64,000 nt of DNA from Blastocladiella emersonii ATCC 22665 (GCA_025594325.1 JANHCV010000014.1:558001-622000), one strand, 5' to 3'. Counted from the stretch's first letter, positions 10,144-21,548 are shown. The notes: generated by a model not told the origin, from the letters alone. Translations and numbers: made by a program.

Positions 10144-11758
10144 TCAAACCTTGCCGCCGTCGACATCCATCGCATCCCCGTCCGCGTCCGCCGAGTGGTC
10201 GTGGTCGTAGACGCGCCCGACGGCCTTCTCGCCATTCACGCTCGGGTCCGCGAGCTCGGCGTCGTTGACGCGGATCGCGTCGCGCATGGCCTCCCCCACA
10301 CGCACGTCCGGGTCCTGGTTCTCGGCCGCGATCTTGGCGGGATCCTCGGCGTCGGGGTCGTACGGCACGGGCTGCATCTGCACGCTGGGCGCGTGCTGGA
10401 GGTGGCGGAGGTTATCGAATATCCGTGCCTTGATCTTGTCGAGGTACTCGGTCGAGTTGAGGTTCTCCATGTTGGACGCGGGCACGTCGAGCTGGTACTC
10501 TGGCCCAAAGTACTCGTAGTAGTCGTTGAAGGGGAGGTTGGCGTCGAGCGGCTTACCCAGGGCGACGCTGGTCTCGTAGGTCCAGGTGCGGCACACGTTC
10601 TTGATCGTGTACCCGCCGCCGCCGAGCATGAGGACGGGGAGGCCGAGCGATTTCACGAACCGGACGCAGTTGCCGTGACCCGCCATGCTGAGGTTGAACC
10701 GGCCCAGGCGGTCGCCCGCGAGCGAGTCGGCGCCGCACTGCAGCACGATCACCTCGGGCCGGTACCAGTCGACGACCTGCTGGATGACCGGCTCGAAGAT
10801 GGACTTGTACGTGTCGTCGTCGATGCCGTCGCGCAGCGGGAAGTTGAGCGCGTAGTATTTCCCCTGGGACGCGCCGATATCGCGGAGGTCGCCGGTGCCC
10901 GGGAAGAACTCGCCAAACTTGTGGAACGAGACGGTCATGACGCGGTCGGTGGTGTAGAAGGCCTCCTCGACGCCGTCGCCGTGGTGCACGTCAATGTCAA
11001 TGTACAGCACGCGCTTGTGGTGGCGCAGCAGCTCGAGGATGCCCAGCACAATGTCGTTGACGTAGCAGAAGCCCGACGCCTCGGATTTCTTGGCGTGGTG
11101 CAGACCGCCCGCCCAGTTGATGGCGATGTCGCACTCGCCGCGGTTCAGGCGCGCGGCTCCTTCTGTGGGATCGGTCGGGGGTGTGAGTGCTGTTTCGAGC
11201 GGTGGGTGCGGCGGGAGAGAGCGGGGCGTACCGAGCGAGCCGCCCGAGGAAATGGAGCTGTAGTCGAAGAGCCCGTCGAACACGGGGCAATCGTCGCCGA
11301 CGTTGACTAGACACACACGAGGGTTAGCGCGCGCGGACTCGATCCGACGGAAGAAACGTACACTTGGCGGCCTGCTTGGCGTACGTGTCCATGTTGTCGG
11401 GGGTGACGCGGTACAGGAAATCGATGTACTCGTCCGTGTGGAACCGCGTGATCTCCTCCTTGGTCGCGGGTTTCGGGCGCTACACGGGCGCGCGGGCGTG
11501 TCAGCGGTGCTCCAACACTCGAAAGCGAGCCGAGCAGCGTACGTAAATGGACATGTGCTTGTACAGGCCGTAGTTCATGATGAGCGAGTGGGTCATGTGG
11601 ATCCGGTGCGGCTTCATCGGGTGGCCCGGCGCGTAGTGGTAGTTGCCCACATCGGCTACACCCAAAAAGTGTCAGGCTCGTCCCTGGACGACGCGGCAAC
11701 GGCATGGCGAGAGCATACGGTCGTAGTAGTATGCGACGACGGGCTTGCTGCTGCTCAT
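10144..11758 (-). CDS. RPD3: Class I histone deacetylase (RPD3/HDAC1 type)
   Basis: Five exons: 11719-11758, 11543-11655, 11362-11479, 11232-11306 and 10144-11162, giving 454 aa. Introns of 55-69 nt have GTATGC/GTACGC/GTACGT donors and TGTAG/TCTAG/CACAG acceptors. The start [13 protein letters not shown] leads into '[17 protein letters not shown]'. Zinc and catalytic motifs are intact: 'GLHHAKK', '[14 protein letters not shown]', '[12 protein letters not shown]', '[12 protein letters not shown]', '[17 protein letters not shown]'. The acidic C-terminal tail ([12 protein letters not shown]) is as in fungal Rpd3. It removes acetyl groups from histone lysines in nuclear corepressor complexes (Sin3/Rpd3 type). 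Length and motifs are normal. One of the most secure genes in the window. Confidence 0.95.
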
Positions 11759-12633
11759 GGCGGCGGCCGGCGGCGGGAGTAGATCAAGGCGGACAGCCCG
11801 CGGTCCAGTAGATGCGTTGCGCCAAGTCGCGACTTTTGATACGTTCGTTACGTTCGCTGAGCGAGGAGCGGGAGCGACGACCGGCGAGCGAGCGAGGGAA
11901 CGCAGCTGGAAGCGGCGTCGCGTGGCGCGGCTGCCACCCCCGTCGACTGACCGATCCAGCGCGCGCGAGCGTGCGAACGCGCCAAGATGGGAAGGTGCGA
12001 GACAAACGCGTCTCGCCGCGCTGCGATCCACGCGCGGATGCTTGTTCCTACAAGTTCCCGCCGCCGTCTAACATACTCCTCTCGCGCGGTCCGCCTTCCC
12101 CTTCGGGCCTCAGCGCGCGCCGCCGTCTCTTCTCTCCCTCTCCCTCAACCAACCTCAACACGACGACCGCGCGTCCCTGAACCCATCGACGCCCGTTCTG
12201 GAACTCTTCCCCTCTCGCAGGACTTGCGGGACTTTTCGCACACCCTCGCACGGTCGCGCGCGGGCCCACGCATCTGCATCCGCGCATCCGTCGTTCCTGC
12301 AAGCTTGCTGGCCGCCCATTGGCCCGCCGATTGGCCTCGTGCACCGACTGCCTCGACGCCACACGCCGCTGCGGCGCCGCACTCCCCTCCCCTCAGCCCC
12401 AGCCGCTCCCTTGCGTTGCGCTCCTCATCCTCGCTTCGTCCCCGCTCCCTCGGTTCGGTCAACGACGACGGCGACTATCCCTCCTAGACTCGCTGCACAC
12501 GCCGCCGCCGACGCCGACGACCGCCCTCCGCATGCACCCCGACGCGGCCGTCTAGATCGTCGCGCTCTTCCTCCCTTAGACTCTCGCTCGCTCTCGCATC
12601 GCAAACCCGTCCATCCACTCGCTCGCTACCATC
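11759..12633. promoter_or_regulatory. Divergent intergenic region between HDAC and tyrosinase genes
   Basis: 875 bp with both flanking genes transcribed away from it. It is strongly pyrimidine-rich on the plus strand toward the tyrosinase start (12060-12620, many CCTC/TCTC runs), which looks like a long 5' leader or initiator region. Several long open frames here are low-complexity shadows. No gene is supported. Confidence 0.45.
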
Positions 12634-14460
12634 ATGCGGGCCTCGACCCTCCTCGCCACGGCGCTCGTGGCCATCCTCGCCGCCGCCGCGACCCCGGCGC
12701 TCGCCCAGGCCGCCGCCGCCGCGCCGCGCAACTCGGTGCAGGACGCCGGCCCGCGGGCAGGTTCCTATCGTATCTGGACGGCCGCCCCAGTCCCTGCGAC
12801 GTGGCCCGTCGTCTTCGCCGCGGTCCCGCCCAACACCGACTACACGAACCGCAACTCGCCGGCGCAGGACCCGGACACGAACGTGTACACGTGGACCTTC
12901 TCTTCCTCGCCGGGCGCGGCTCCCGCGCCGCAGGCGTGCACGGTCGGCGGGATCCCGTACCAGTCGCCGTGTGTCGGCAAGGTCGTCGAGTACACGTTCA
13001 ACGGCGCGGGCACCTTCGACGCCGTGTGCACCGTGACGCCCGCGAGCGGTGGGACCCCGACGGCGGTCCTGACGGCGCGCGTCATGATCGCGGCGGGGGT
13101 CAACAAGGCGCGGCGGACCGTGCGGCGCGAGTTCCGCGACATGCCGCCCGCCGACTGGAACAAGTGGGTCAGCGGCGTGCTCGGGCTCAAGGCCATCAAG
13201 GTCTGGGACCACCTCGCCCTGATCCACGCCAACACGTTCCTCAACTCGTCGGCGTCGCTGCCGGGCAGCAACCCCCGATCCGTCGGCCACTCGTCGCCCG
13301 CGTTCCTGACCTGGCACCGCGCGTACCTGCGCATCATCGAGCGGCTCATCCAGAAGTTTGTCATGGACGACACCCTCGGCCTGCCGTACTGGGACTGGAC
13401 CATCGACGCGGCCGGCGGCATGGCCGACAAGTACCCGGACACGCACCCGAACGCGGCCTTCCTCAAGGCGTTCGTCCCCTCGAAGCAGTCGCCCGTGTCC
13501 CTCTTCACGGACCGCTGGGTCGGGCCCAACGGCGACCCCGCCAAGGGCAACGGCGTGCCCTCGGGCCCCTTCTGCGCCCCCGAGTCGGCCGCGTCGCCCG
13601 ACCAGTGCAAGTCGCGGTGGAACCTCCCCGCCAAGTTCCAGCTCGGCACCACGGTCCTGATCCGCACCGTCGCCGCCGAGCCCGTCAAGCTGCCCACGCC
13701 CGACCAGGTCAACCGGATTTTGGGGATTTCGACCTACGACACGGCGCCGTACGAGTCCAAGTGGACGGGCGCCTTTGCCAAGAACGCCGCCGGCAGCTTC
13801 CGCGGCGCCCTCGAGGGCTGGACCAACGCCGAGGGGACTGGGATGCACAACGACATGCACCGGTACATTGGCGGGATCATGCTTAACGTCCGGTACGTCT
13901 CTCTGGTGCTCGAGCCCGTGCCCCGGCCACTCCCACTGACCCCCGACCCGCGTAGATACTCGATTTTGGATCCCGTCTTCACGATCACACACAACAACGT
14001 GGAGCGCATCTTCCAGCTCTGGCAGCAGAAGCAGAACTGCTTCAACACCGCGTGCTTCCGCCCGCGCCAGCAGGACCTCGACATGACCGTGCCCGGCGTC
14101 ATCGCGACCCAGTCGGGCCTCCGCCTCCGCGGCCACATGCTCGACGACAACATGGAGCCGTGGCGCGTCCGCCACGCCGACGTCTGGGGCGACGCCAACT
14201 CGAACTCGGTCCTCTCCGAGTACTCGTACGCCAACCCGCGCGACCCCGCGCCCACGGGAGGTGACGTGGCCGCGGCCCCGAGTACGGATACCCGCGACGC
14301 GGTCGCCCCGAGTAACCCGCCCGTCAACGCGGCGCCCACCGGGATCCCCGCGACCAGCGGGAGCAACACCGTGTCTGGCGCCGCGCCCAAGGTGGCAGGT
14401 GGCGCGGTGTACGCGGCGGTCGTCGGCGCGGTCGTCGTGGCGCTCGCTGTGATCGCGTAA
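12634..14460 (+). CDS. Secreted tyrosinase (type-3 copper) with membrane or GPI-like tail
   Basis: Two exons: 12634-13892 and 13956-14460. The intron has a GTACGT donor and CGTAG acceptor and is 63 nt, so the unspliced frame is also open; the spliced product is 587 aa. It has a signal peptide at residues 1-25 (cut near ATPALAQA). CuA lies around residues 190-270: 'LALIHANTF', then 'GHSSPAFLTWHRAYL' and 'LPYWDWTID'. CuB is near 403-430: 'GMHNDMHRYIGG' then 'THNNVERIFQLW'. All six copper-binding His positions appear present. The last ~25 residues are hydrophobic and Ala/Val-rich after a Gly/Ser segment, as in a GPI signal or a C-terminal membrane helix. Tyrosinases oxidise monophenols/diphenols to quinones (melanin). 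Likely acts at the cell surface or wall. Confidence 0.88.
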   Translation: MRASTLLATALVAILAAAATPALAQAAAAAPRNSVQDAGPRAGSYRIWTAAPVPATWPVVFAAVPPNTDYTNRNSPAQDPDTNVYTWTFSSSPGAAPAPQACTVGGIPYQSPCVGKVVEYTFNGAGTFDAVCTVTPASGGTPTAVLTARVMIAAGVNKARRTVRREFRDMPPADWNKWVSGVLGLKAIKVWDHLALIHANTFLNSSASLPGSNPRSVGHSSPAFLTWHRAYLRIIERLIQKFVMDDTLGLPYWDWTIDAAGGMADKYPDTHPNAAFLKAFVPSKQSPVSLFTDRWVGPNGDPAKGNGVPSGPFCAPESAASPDQCKSRWNLPAKFQLGTTVLIRTVAAEPVKLPTPDQVNRILGISTYDTAPYESKWTGAFAKNAAGSFRGALEGWTNAEGTGMHNDMHRYIGGIMLNVRYVSLVLEPVPRPLPLTPDPRRYSILDPVFTITHNNVERIFQLWQQKQNCFNTACFRPRQQDLDMTVPGVIATQSGLRLRGHMLDDNMEPWRVRHADVWGDANSNSVLSEYSYANPRDPAPTGGDVAAAPSTDTRDAVAPSNPPVNAAPTGIPATSGSNTVSGAAPKVAGGAVYAAVVGAVVVALAVIA

Positions 14461-16104
14461 GGCTGTTGTCGGTGTCGCCTTGGGTGTGTTCTCGTTCCTG
14501 CGCGCTTGTACCCTCGTTTGTTCTTCTCTCTTGTTGTTATTCTCTCCCCCTCATCGCTCATTCTGTGCCATTATGATACACACACATCAATCACTTCGCA
14601 TTCCGCACCATGGCTTTCGTCCGCGAGCTTTTGAGACCGCTCAATCGGGCTCGCGACGTGCGAGCGGGTCTTGTGTGGCGCAACGCGTCGCTGGCGATCA
14701 GCTGACGCGCTACGACGCGGCGCGACGACGCGTCGTCGGGCCCGCGGCTGACGGGACAAGTCCCGTGGCGAGCGGGGCTCCAGCTCAGCGGATGCAACGC
14801 AACGGAGCGGCATGTAACGCTGCCCGTGGCCGGTTCGCCCGTGGCGCGGGGGCGAGCCCCGCGAGCGGCGGCTTCCACCACGCTGATCGTCGTTGCGTCA
14901 CGGGTCGACGGCGCCGCGGTTGCACGCTTCCGCTGACGTGGATTCCCGGGGTTGTTCGGGCAACCATCGGCCGGTGACCCGCGCGCATCATGGTCGTGCA
15001 GGGTGCCGCATCGTCAATAATGAGAACGCGATCCAGCCCTCCGCGCCACCGCTCGAGCGCTTGCGCCAGTTCATTCGCCGACCGGCGTCGTTCTGCTATA
15101 GCTCGCGCTTGATGCCAACCGCAAGCTCATAGCACACACCATATCAAGTCGCTGCTCGCGCTTGCTCTTGAAAGCAGCTGTCCGGGTTGTGTGTGTGCCC
15201 TTGGCCGAACCGAGCGGATTCTACCGCGCCTTCCAAGCACTCGGCCTGACTGTTCAGGGACGTGCGGGCTGCGGTCGCGCGCCTTATCTGGTTCAGTCCG
15301 GGTCGATTCGGGCGAGCTCACCGCTCCACTTGTGCCGCACGACGTGCTATCGTTTCCGCTCTCGAAGCTAGAGTGAAGCTGCTTGAAGCCGCGCGCGCAG
15401 GAAGATTGCGGCCAAGCTCGAGCGGCTCGCCGTGTCCCCGCCACCAACGACTACCGAATCTTGCGCCGCGGCGGCCGAGCCTTTCGTTCCTGCAGTCGAT
15501 CCACACTCCCCAACTCCAGATTTTCAGCTTACGACTGCTGATACTAGATCAACTCGCGCGTAAGCTGAAAGCCAGGAGTTGCAGCTATCTCAGTGAAAAC
15601 GGCGTGCTTTCACGGCCTCCACGATGGAACTGGCAGACTCGCGGGTGGTGGCCGTGGGCCCGTTGACAGCGTGGAACTAACCATCCAGGTCATGGCCACA
15701 GCCACAACACGGGTCGATGTACGAATGTAAGCGCCAGATCCATCGAGTCTGGTCCAAGGCGGAGACGGTGGCGCAGACGCGGTTAGCGAGCCGGATTACA
15801 GGGTGCGACAGGGCGAGGTGCAGGACCTGCGTGATGATCTTGGGCGGAGGCTAGGGGAGCTCCAGGTAGGCTCCCGGTGCAATGTTTTGGTACTTGCAAG
15901 AAGTTCTTTCGTCCAGATCCATGAAAGCAGGTCAATGATACACGGGCGGTCGGGAGCGAGGATTGCAGCGCGAAGCGGCGAAGGGAAAAGAGAGAGTGGC
16001 GCAGCGCGCATGTGAGACCCGGTGAGCAGAGCAGTGAGCCTAGCAGCAAGCACCGCAGAGCCGAGCTCGCGCTCCCCCGACGAAGCACTAAAACGCAACG
16101 CACC
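14461..16104. other. Intergenic region without supported genes
   Basis: 1.64 kb between the tyrosinase stop and a family-1 gene. It includes a perfect inverted repeat CGACGACGCGTCGTCG near 14720. The last ~150 bp before the family gene is the probable promoter. Short open frames show no recognisable protein; no tRNA-like cloverleaf was found. Confidence 0.35.
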
Positions 16105-18503
16105 ATGAAAACCAATGAACACACTCTATGCAACGTGCCCGGAGACTCGGTCGGCAGCCCCTTGCGGCTCGCAGTGCTTCCCGCCGAGCTCACGTCGCAC
16201 ATCCTCTGCCTCGCTGCTCCGCGCTCGGCCATTCCGCTTGCTACCCGGGGATTTGCTGCGCTTGCCTCGGACCACTGGACGCAGCTGAGCTGGAGGCTAC
16301 TTGTGATCCGCTGGCAGATTCGTGTCGGCGATTGCACGCCAAACAACCCCTCAAGCGACCGACTGCTTCTCAGCCCGTATTTGGAGCATCTCGCCCAAGC
16401 CGAGAGGTCAGCTGCCAAGTCACGCGGCTACGAACCTGTACGCTGGCTTCCCGGAAACGACGTCTTGGATAACCGCGTGCTCGAGTACCTTATTCCTCAG
16501 TTCTCACTGGCTTTGCCTCCGGAGCCGTTCGCCGGAGATTGCGACGATTGGACGGAGATTTCCGAGCTGGTTCAGCTCGCAACATACCTCGTCGCGATTG
16601 GGAGCACAGATCGGCTCGCTGTAGTCCTGGACGCCTTGAATGCCGAGCTAATCACGCATCATCGCTTTCCCCTCAATGCGTGGGTCAATATCGACGTGGA
16701 TTGGCGAGATTCCGTCATTGCGGCGCTCTCGGACCACTGCTACGAGCTGAATCGCGACCTTGACCTACATCCAGCTCCATCGTTTATCGAGTACTTGCTT
16801 ATTTGTGCATTCAAGTGGTGGCGGCCCGAGGTCATCCCGATCCTTGAGCAGCCCAAGTATGGCCTCAACCTCGTCCAATTTCGCGCAGACTTCGATACGT
16901 ACCAATGCCTTTTGCCCATCAGTCTTGCTGGGCACGCGTCGCTACCTACGGAGCTTGTCGTTACAACACTTGACTGGTTTGTTGGGCCAATCCAACGAGG
17001 ACGGGCGGTATCGCCCGTTTGTGCACTCTCGATCACCTGCAGCGCCGTCACTGCACTTGAACTTCTTCGACGCTACAATACTGCGGAGACGCTTGCCTTC
17101 CAGCCTGCCAAGGAAGTTCATGACATGGCAGCTCACGTCTTGGCCAGGCTCGGGATCAGCGTGGAGAAACTAAGTGTGGAGGGGAATCTTGGCGTGCACG
17201 CGGCGGCCGTACTTGACCTTGTTCGGCACCACGCGTTTCAGCAGGAACATTGCGCCGGGATTCTTCTCGGTCTCCTGAGAACCGATTCAGACCATCTCGG
17301 AGAATTCGTTTCCAGTCTCCCGTCGCGCAATCGAACCAAGGTCTTTGTCAGCGGTGCGTACTTTTTGTACCTGTGGCTTCACAGCGTATAATCGCCAACT
17401 GACGCGACATCTGTTTAGCCGCTCGAATCGCGCTTGGAACCGTTGCTTCATCAGATCACCCTGACTTTGACTTTGACTTGGGACAACACCCGTGGGCTAC
17501 GTCACCCGCCCTGATCCTCGAGCGTGACCCTCACACGGCTCTCACAACGCTCAAATCCCTCGTTGAGCTGTCCGTGGCATGCGGTTGCCCCGCCATGATC
17601 TTTGATTCGCCCTTGCTTGCGGTGCTCGCCGAAATGGATGCACTTGGCGACATGATTGCGGTGATGCGCATGTACACCTCGCCATTGGAGCTCTTCAAGC
17701 GGTACGACGAAATCATGCCTGGAAACGCGGCCGATGGCACTGTCCTCGCCGATCTCAGCGTATTGGCTCACATGGGTCCGCTGCTTGCTGCTTTGCTCAG
17801 CGACCAGACGACCGCAACTGAAACTTTGGCCTTTCTTACTCTTGGACACCCGCGTTACCAGTTGCCGTGTATGGGCAAGCATTTGCACTCCCTTTTCATG
17901 CCTAGCGTCCGCAACGCCCCTGCTCTCAAATTTGGCTGGAATGTGGACGCGTACGCGGCTTCGCTTCTCAAGCACTTGACGCCAGCGGACCTTGCTTCAA
18001 ACGTTGCCTTTTCAGTGGCGGATCTTGCCGCGAATATGGTCTTCCACACTTGCGTTGTCTCACTGGATCCTCGGCCGCCTCCGCCGGGCCTAAAGGATCC
18101 AAAGTGGGAGCCGTGGCAGTACGCCATCAACTCAGCGCTCAACAGTATCCCCCGGCGCAGGCTTACAGTCAAAACGGTGCTTCCAGAAGTTGCCTCCAGC
18201 CTACTCTCAAAAGCCGCTCTCCAAGAGACTTATGCGCTCTGGTGTGTTGAACTTTCGGACGGGATTATTGGTCCGGCTTCGTCAGCAGTCTGGGTTGTGC
18301 GTCTGCTCTGCTCTACTGCACCCACGCTCGTCATGAAGGAGCTCATTCAGCTCTCGCCAACAGACCCGCTCCCGATCTGGGGTGTGCTTCCGCCAGGCGC
18401 ACTGGCATCCGTCTATTCGGCGGAATGGCTGCTTCAGGCGGTCACCTCAGCGTTGTGCAACTCGGCTAAACTTGACAAAGCAGGCTGGAAGAAACTCTTC
18501 TAG
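16105..18503 (+). CDS. Family-1 F-box-like/helical-repeat protein, possibly truncated by a TAG
   Basis: Two exons: 16105-17353 and 17419-18503. The intron is 65 nt (GTGCGT donor, AACTGAC branch, TTTAG acceptor); the product is 777 aa. Start MKTNEHTLCN matches the family start module. The F-box-like segment is 'LPAELTSHILCLAAPR', followed by 'ATRGFAAL' and helical repeats (TTLDWFVGP). The frame ends at TAG 18501-18503, but the same frame continues for 43 codons to TAA at 18635. That extension aligns with the end of the paralog at 37365 (TAG sits where that copy has Gln in 'LQRVAP'), and its 'ECAKRG' also matches the tail of the fragment at 36699. So either a recent CAG-to-TAG change shortened this copy, or readthrough makes the longer form. 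Function unknown. Confidence 0.7.
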
Positions 18504-18635
18504 AGAATTTGGGCTGCGGCGGGCGACCTCGCGTACTCGGACAAGTTTCGCGCCCTCTTCAGAGCAGAGTGCGCGAAGCGAGGTGGTTCGAGGATTGCAG
18601 AGTCGCTCTACAAGAAGCATGATGGCCCAAAATAA
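18504..18635 (+). other. Conserved C-terminal coding extension after the TAG of the preceding gene
   Basis: In frame with the gene ending at 18503. It encodes 'RIWAAAGDLAYSDKF' and 'ECAKRGGSRIAESLYKKH' before a TAA. The match to 'QQVCAKRGFPELAAPL' in the fragment at 36699 shows it is former or current coding sequence rather than UTR. Confidence 0.55.
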
Positions 18636-19250
18636 AGAAATCTTTGTTTTACCTATTCATTCCGCCTCTCCTGGTTGTTCTCATCGTGAGGTTGCTCTGG
18701 TCGCCGCTTACCATGAATCGAGTAGCACAATTGGGTGCAAATCCCATCGCGCACAGGTTTCTCGGCTGCTTGCACAACTTCAGGCAAAAAGCTGGCAACG
18801 AAGCGCGTCTCGCGCCTACGTCTGGAGGGTGCCCGGTTTGCTCGTCTTCGGGTCGTACGTGAAGACCTACATTGATGAAGGAGCAAGGTTAAAATCGTCG
18901 TGAGGAAGATGCGGCGTGCTGAGAGCGTACTTGAGTCTCGTGGCTGTCGATCCCTGCCTGCTCGAGCAGGAAGCCATCCGAAAGCCCGCGAATCAACGCG
19001 CGGATGGCGTCGGGGTTCAGCGAAGCGAATTCAAGCTCGGCAGCATTGAGGGCCTTCATGATAGTGTGCTCACTCGCGAAATCCTCGTGGGTCAAGTATA
19101 CTTCACGAGGAGCCCACCAAAGCGACAAGGTCTGTCAGAGCTTCCGCTCGCGTACATGGAGCGCAGCCGTATTAACGTACAGGTTGGTTCGGACAAGCCG
19201 GATCAGCCTGTGATCCCCCCGCTCTCCGTCGCCCGCGACTTCATAGCGGT
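18636..19250. other. Interval with one unassigned short minus-strand frame
   Basis: A 79-codon minus-strand frame at 18889-19128 (contains 'REVYLTHEDFASEH' and 'LEFASLNPDAIRALIRGL') reads like protein but matches no family I know. It follows the zinc-finger candidate on the same strand and could be a separate exon or a remnant. Nothing else is supported. Confidence 0.25.
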
Positions 19251-19511
19251 TCAGCGAGCGTGCTGCATAACGTTGGCGCGGTGCTCGACCGACTTCTTGT
19301 GGCGACGAAGACCGTCGGTGCGGAAATGCGCGCCGCACGCGACACACTAGTCGTAGCCGTTGCCGCTTTCAAAGGCGGGGGGGGGGGGGGGGGGAAGGTC
19401 GGCGGACGGCTTCGTGGCCCAACTGACTTGGCGCATGGGCGAGTCGAGCCACTCGCGATCATGTTCATTGGGGCTCGGAGCATTTATTGCAGCAAGTGCA
19501 TCAGGTTCCAT
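19251..19511 (-). CDS. Candidate small C2H2 (U1/JAZ-like) zinc-finger protein
   Basis: The frame from ATG 19511 (MEPDALAAINAPSPNEHDRE) runs into TAG 19347-19349; the next residues are a C2H2 finger, 'CVACGAHFRTDGLRRHKKSV' then 'EHRANVMQHAR' and TGA. Reading the 81 nt at 19347-19427 as an intron (GTCAGT donor, a run of 18 C as pyrimidine tract, GACTAG acceptor) gives an intact 59-aa protein and removes the TAG. Spacing is C-x2-C-x11-H-x5-H, close to zinc fingers of the U1/JAZ dsRNA-binding type. The alternative is a gene killed by CAG-to-TAG. It may be a fragment of a longer gene. Confidence 0.4.
19377..19394. repeat. Poly-G tract of 18 bases
   Basis: Uninterrupted run of 18 G on the plus strand (18 C on the minus strand, inside the putative intron of the zinc-finger candidate). 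Likely length-polymorphic. Confidence 0.9.
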
Positions 19512-19762
19512 GGTCCAGAGTCGACGGGGGCAGAGGGAGGTAGCGGAGGCGGGCTGCCTTGCGCCGCGACGGCTGCGTGGGGAAAAGGGCCCACGTGCGG
19601 TGAACGACACGCTTTTCGCCGACTCGAAGCGGCCCTCGCGAGCCACGCACAGCGGCAACGGAGTCCCTCACAGTTTCAAAGTCGAAAGCGAATGACAAAG
19701 GAAGATCGAGGGTATATACGAGCGGGCATGAACTACCCGCGCAGGAACACAAATGAACAAAA

Positions 19763-20971
19763 CTAGAACGACAGGCGGCTGAGGGCAAACAAGTAGTACA
19801 TGACCATCATGGCGTCGCGTTCGGCGGACGGCGTCAGGTCCCACTCGTCGCGCTCCTCGTACACGTTGAACCCCGTCAGCTGCACCACCGCCAGGGACGC
19901 GAGGGCGCGCGCCGCGACGCACGGACCCGCCTCGTGACCGACCTCGACGTGCGAGTCGTGCAGGCGGCTCATGTACCCAACGTACGCGCGGAAATCGGCC
20001 GCGTGCTGCGGCGTCTCGAACATCCCGCCGCGCTGCTTGTCTGTCAACAGGCAATCGACCTTGGCGTCAAGCGCCGTGAGGGCCTGCTCGACGGGCAGCG
20101 GGAGCGACTTGCGCGTGATGGTTGGCTCGGGCGAGTGATCGTTGCGCGGATCGAAGCGCCACGCAAAAATGTTGAGGAACTCGCGGTGCTCGTGCAGCAG
20201 AACGGCAATCTTGTTGATGAGCTTGGGCGAGAGGGCCTCCTCCTTGCGGAACTCTCCGAGCTGAGTGCCGAGGTAGTCGAACAGCGAGGCGGGGAGGTAG
20301 CGCTCGATGCGGAGCAGCGACTCGAACTGCCACACCGGCACCCGCTCGGTGATGATGCGGGCCGACCCGAGCCGGTGCTCCGCGACGAGCTGCTTGATCA
20401 ATGCGCCGTGCACGCCGCGGACACCAGGGCGAGCGAGCGAGTCGCCGTTGCGCGCCATCTAGTCGAGCGTACCGGCGACACCGGTCAGGGGCTGGCGGCG
20501 ACGACCGCACAGCTGCTGGATCCGCGAGAAGGCACGGTTCCCGGCGGCAGGTACCGTGGAAGCGACACGGCGTGCAGCATCCGAGGCCGACCGCGTGGCA
20601 CGATGAACTGCGTCCGAAGTCGACTGCGCGGCATGGCGGACCGCGGTGGCCGCCGCATGCATGCGCGCGCTGGCCTCGGACTTGGAGCCGGTCGAAGCGT
20701 CATGAATGCGCTCCGTGGAGCTGGTCGGGGTGGTCGCCACGATGCCCGAGTTGGTGAGGGTGACCTGGGCGAGCGACTGCGGGTCACACCCGGCCGAAGA
20801 GCTGCCAATGAAGGGATGGCGGCAGGTTGAGGCCGAGACGAAAGCAGGGGTGCCAGCGGCGCCGTTCTTGGAACGAACGGTGGATGCCGCGACACGAGTC
20901 GAAGACGAAACGGGCGTGCGAGCACGGATGCTGGTCGGAAGCGATGCCATGAGCTTGATGATGTGCGACAT
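19763..20971 (-). CDS. Unidentified protein; single frame broken by TAG directly followed by ATG
   Basis: From ATG 20971 (MSHIIKLMASLPTSIRARTP) a Ser/Ala/Arg-rich N-terminus poor in acidic residues, like a mitochondrial presequence, runs to an amphipathic segment (HAAATAVRHAAQSTSDAVHR). The frame meets TAG at 20459-20461; the very next codon is ATG and the frame stays open to 19763. The second half is globular-looking and Leu-rich ('LLRIERYLPASLFDYLGTQL', 'LLHEHREFLNIFAWRFDP'). A 96-nt intron from GTACCT (phase 0) to the CTCGACTAG acceptor, with CTGAC about 27 nt upstream, would join both halves. Otherwise there is a nonsense mutation or two separate frames. No family recognised. Confidence 0.4.
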
Positions 20972-21548
20972 GGTGCTGATGGCTGTTGTGTCCGGGTGGC
21001 GATGGTGCGCAAATGCTGTCGTGTTGTCGTGGACGGGGGTGCAGTGATGTATGGGCTCAAGTAGCGGGGCTAGTAGAGCGGAACTCACGGCAAGGGGCTT
21101 TTGGAAGTGCTCGCAAGATTCATGCAATGGGAAACTCGGAACACTTGGGGAGCGAGAGAGCGGGAGCGCCGAGGGGGGACTCGTGCATTTGTACCCTGCT
21201 CTGACGGTATATGCACTCTTGGCTTGCTGAATGTCCCCGAGCAGGAAAGCCGTCAACTTCCGCGCATTTTGTCAGCTGATGCGCATAATCTGTTGGAGGA
21301 TTCCACTGATGCCAATCGTACCCGGATAGCACGGGTGCACCCTTGGCTGCCCTTCGTATCCGACCAAGGCAGAGAGGCTCAAGCAGATCAACTATTGCTC
21401 GGGACACATGGAGATGGCAGGAAGGACTTCGAAAGTCTTTCAGTTTCGACAAAGGTCCGTCATCCGCGGAGCGAAACGAGGTGCGAGACGCGACGGGATA
21501 TCACGCCGCGAACGCGAGACACTTTCGACTCTACTTCGCCCACTCGGT
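20972..21548. promoter_or_regulatory. Upstream region of the unidentified minus-strand gene
   Basis: Non-coding by inspection. It contains the presumed promoter of the gene starting at 20971. No distinct motif beyond scattered pyrimidine-rich stretches on the minus strand. Confidence 0.25.

Noticed and set aside
9634-11310. 558-codon plus-strand open frame opposite the HDAC gene
   Set aside because: Antisense shadow of a high-GC3 coding exon; the minus strand carries full HDAC motifs.
12484-14175. 563-codon minus-strand open frame opposite tyrosinase
   Set aside because: Shadow frame: Arg/Val/Gly-rich with no motif, while the plus strand has complete copper sites.
15590-15800. Possible tRNA or structured RNA in the intergenic region
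   Set aside because: No T-loop GGTTCGAATCC-like string or matching acceptor stem could be found.
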